A program made the position numbers and the translations under genes. DNA of 60,266 nucleotides from an uncultured Pseudohongiella sp. Lineage in GTDB: Bacteria > Pseudomonadota > Gammaproteobacteria > Pseudomonadales > Pseudohongiellaceae. Under the pieces are notes generated by a model. That model was not told where the DNA came from. It worked only from the letters and a program-made list of their open reading frames with translations, and did no database searches. The DNA is taken from NCBI GenBank assembly GCA_902597095.1, contig CACJWK010000014.1:1-60266 (forward strand). The letters run 5' to 3'. Below are positions 58,518 to 60,266 of this stretch, piece by piece. How positions within the stretch are numbered: the first letter of the stretch is position 1; every line of letters begins with the position of its first letter.

Positions 58518-58602
58518 GCGGACGTGGCGGAATTGGTAGACGCGCTAGATTTAGGTTCTAGTATCGAAAGGTGTGAGAGTTCAAGTCTCTCCGTCCGCAC
58601 CA
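58518..58602 (+). tRNA. tRNA-Leu (anticodon UAG)
   Basis: 85 bases. Acceptor GCGGACG (58518-58524) pairs with CGTCCGC (58592-58598), with CCA encoded at 58600-58602. The anticodon loop TTTAGGT sits between CTAGA and TCTAG, giving anticodon TAG at 58552-58554. A long variable arm (class II tRNA) and a T-loop GTTCAAGTC are present. Confidence 0.97.
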
Positions 58603-58921
58603 CAGCATGCCAGTATCTGAGTCAGATTCTCTGCGCACTCTGTCCAGTTTGCTGGAGGGACCGAATTTACGTTGACTAGGCAGTCGCTTCGCTGTTGTGC
58701 CGTCTTAGCTCGGCGTAGCTCTGTCCGAGGCGAATGTCCTGTGAAACGGCGCTGCTAGGAACGAAGGGAACTTCTAACCCGATCTGGTCATCAAGCTGGA
58801 CTGACTGTCCGGCCAAGCAACACAATTGGTATAAACGTCGACAACAGAAAACGTGCTTGCAGGGTCGGTTGTAGAATCGGATAAATCGGTTCGCTCTTCC
58901 AGTGAGCAGGGAAGGAAACAT
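58603..58921. other. Intergenic region between tRNA-Leu and the protease gene
   Basis: 319 bases. A minus-strand frame of 81 codons (58676-58921) runs through it but starts on the protease ribosome site and has no family likeness, so I do not call it. No clear terminator follows the tRNA. Confidence 0.45.
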
Positions 58922-60115
58922 ATGAAAAAATCTACTAACACGTCAGCAAGATGGTTTCGCTTCTCGCAAGTTCTTCAGAGCATACTGGCGTCCTGTTCTC
59001 TGCTACTACCAATCGCCGCGGCTGCGCAGGATCCCTTTTCGAATCCGAGTTTCGGCGAGGTATCCTTGATATCGGGCTTCGAGCCTGATCCGCACACGGT
59101 CTCTATTTACGCCGGGGGTAGCGTCGATCTGTCTGCCTCCAGGCTGGTGGACTGTGTTGGTTTCGTCAGCGACGCACCCGATTACCGGGTGGTCTATGAT
59201 TCGGACAACCAGCAGCGGTCTCTCAGTTTCTATGCGGAATCCGAATCGGACACCGTGTTGCTGATCAACGATCCTGACGGGGAGTGGTACTGTAATGATG
59301 ATTACAGTGATGAACTCGGTCTTGCGTCGGGTTTGGATCTTGCATCGCCCCAATCCGGTGTCTACGACATTTGGGTGGGTTCCTACGAAAATGAATTCTC
59401 CTCGGCCACGCTCTATGTCACCGAATTGGGTTATCTCATCGACCCGGAAGCTGAGGGATCGGATTCTGATAATCGCGGTCGGGGGTCTGATAGCTCTGGC
59501 ACCGCGTTTTTCGTCAGTGAGAGCGGACATCTGATTACCAATTTTCATGTCGTATCAGAGTGCAGTTCGATACAGTTTCAATTGCCCGGAGAACCGCCCG
59601 TTGCGGCGACCGTGATTGCCACCAACGCGGTGTATGACCTCGCTTTACTCAAGGCGGAACTGGAAAAGCCACCTGCGAATTTTCCTTTTGCCCGCAGGCC
59701 GGGTTTGGGTCAGGAGATTGTCGTTTACGGCTTTCCGTTGCGAGGTGATCTCTCGTCTCAGGGGAACTTGACCAGTGGCGTTATCAGTGCGCTTACAGGC
59801 CTGAACGATGATCTCAGCATGTTCCAGGTGTCGGCTCAGATTCAGCCGGGGAACAGCGGTGGGCCCGTATTAGATCGCTATGGGGCTGTCACTGGTGTTA
59901 TCGTGGCCATGGCCGATTCCGGGTATTTTGCAGAGCAGTCCGGTTCGATACCACAAAACATCAACTTTGCGATCAGACCCGGTATCGTGCAATCGTTTCT
60001 GGATATTAACAATATCGACTATCTGTACAGTGCCGGAGAGACTGAGCTCAGAATTGCCGAAATTGCAGAGATTGCACAGACCTTGACCGGTGCGCTTGTC
60101 TGCGAATCATTTTAG
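58922..60115 (+). CDS. Secreted trypsin-like serine protease with N-terminal beta domain
   Basis: 397 residues from ATG 58922 (GGAAGGA upstream). Signal peptide 1-35 (cleavage near AAAA-QD). Residues 40-170 form a beta-rich, Asp-rich region with strands such as SIYAGGSVDLSASRL and SGVYDIWVGSYENE, similar in style to pre-peptidase C-terminal (PPC) domains. Residues 190-370 are a trypsin-fold domain with triad H209 (ITNFHVV), D239 (YDLALL) and S312 (QPGNSGGP), like HtrA but without a PDZ domain. Probably a periplasmic or exported protease; target unknown. Confidence 0.85.
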   Translation: MKKSTNTSARWFRFSQVLQSILASCSLLLPIAAAAQDPFSNPSFGEVSLISGFEPDPHTVSIYAGGSVDLSASRLVDCVGFVSDAPDYRVVYDSDNQQRSLSFYAESESDTVLLINDPDGEWYCNDDYSDELGLASGLDLASPQSGVYDIWVGSYENEFSSATLYVTELGYLIDPEAEGSDSDNRGRGSDSSGTAFFVSESGHLITNFHVVSECSSIQFQLPGEPPVAATVIATNAVYDLALLKAELEKPPANFPFARRPGLGQEIVVYGFPLRGDLSSQGNLTSGVISALTGLNDDLSMFQVSAQIQPGNSGGPVLDRYGAVTGVIVAMADSGYFAEQSGSIPQNINFAIRPGIVQSFLDINNIDYLYSAGETELRIAEIAEIAQTLTGALVCESF

Positions 60116-60266
60116 AGTTTCAAGGATCAAAGGACTTCTGGAAAGACTCACATGTCAACGATTGTGAGACGACTCTATCCCTGCAGGCTGCTCGGTGCTG
60201 CCCAATAGTTGCGGCGCTGCATTTGCCGTCGAGCCGCGAAGCATTCGCTGAGTATCCCTGACAGCT
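60116..60266. other. Window end, no gene seen
   Basis: 151 bases after the protease gene. The only ATG frame (60154) stops after 18 codons. No terminator recognised. Confidence 0.4.

Noticed and set aside
58676..58921. 81-codon minus-strand frame between tRNA-Leu and the protease
   Set aside because: Its start lies on the protease ribosome site and the sequence is Cys/Arg-rich without domain resemblance; likely chance.

Overview
The window is a stretch of Gram-negative gammaproteobacterial chromosome made almost entirely of housekeeping genes. The evidence is a complete division and cell-wall (dcw) cluster ending in lpxC, outer-membrane lipoprotein genes (lpoA, dolP), an SspA/SspB pair, A-type RNase P RNA, a homodimeric-E1 pyruvate dehydrogenase and AmpD/AmpE/AmpG. 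Gene order (zapE-rplM-rpsI-petABC-sspAB-dolP-diaA-yraN-lpoA-rsmI-rnpB-mraZ and on through the dcw genes) resembles Pseudomonas-like and marine gammaproteobacteria. The species cannot be named from sequence alone. No insertion sequence, prophage, integrase or CRISPR array was seen.

Layout. 1-1.76 kb: 3' part of zapE, then rplM-rpsI with a promoter and a strong terminator. 1.85-4.6 kb: cytochrome bc1, with a Rieske gene and one gene that fuses cytochrome b to cytochrome c1. 4.7-5.8 kb: sspA-sspB. 5.8-9.3 kb (minus strand): lpoA, an interrupted yraN, diaA and dolP, divergent from rsmI. 10.28-10.64 kb: RNase P RNA. 10.85-29.1 kb: mraZ promoter with GTGG repeats, then mraZ-rsmH-ftsL-ftsI-murE-murF-mraY-murD-ftsW-murG-murC-ddlB-ftsQ-ftsA-ftsZ and lpxC, mostly overlapping. 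29.3-35.4 kb: an M23 peptidase where enterobacteria carry secM, then secA, argJ and a Nudix-ThiE fusion. 35.4-37.8 kb (minus): a pilin-like gene, pilD, coaE and yacG, without pilB and pilC between pilin and pilD. 38.5-43.1 kb: an orphan cytochrome c, a secreted HNH nuclease, nadC, a retropepsin-like protease, ampD and ampE. 43.3-47.8 kb: aceE-aceF behind a perfect 23-bp palindrome. 47.8-52.7 kb: a BtuCD/FecCD-type ABC transporter without a binding protein, yajQ, ampG, an alkyltransferase-like gene and fxsA. 52.8-60.1 kb: groES-groEL behind a heat-shock-type promoter, sodB, a PuuD-like membrane protein, a coiled-coil membrane protein, an enoyl-CoA hydratase, tRNA-Leu(UAG) and a secreted trypsin-like protease.

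How the genes work together. The dcw cluster makes lipid II (murE, murF, mraY, murD, murG, murC, ddlB) and builds the septum (ftsL, ftsI, ftsW, ftsQ, ftsA, ftsZ). LpoA, DolP, the M23 protein, ZapE and the AmpD/AmpG recycling genes act on the same envelope. PetA/PetBC and AceEF serve respiration and central carbon flow. GroESL, SecA and SspB/ClpXP handle folding, export and turnover.

The least expected features are the petB-petC fusion, the CPHLFC Rieske box, the yraN gene broken by one in-frame TAA and carrying a Lys where the family has Asp, the pilin/pilD locus without pilBC, the 23-bp palindrome before aceE, and a secreted HNH protein with an N-terminal YHCH motif. I did not find a convincing new multi-gene system; these are single-locus oddities.
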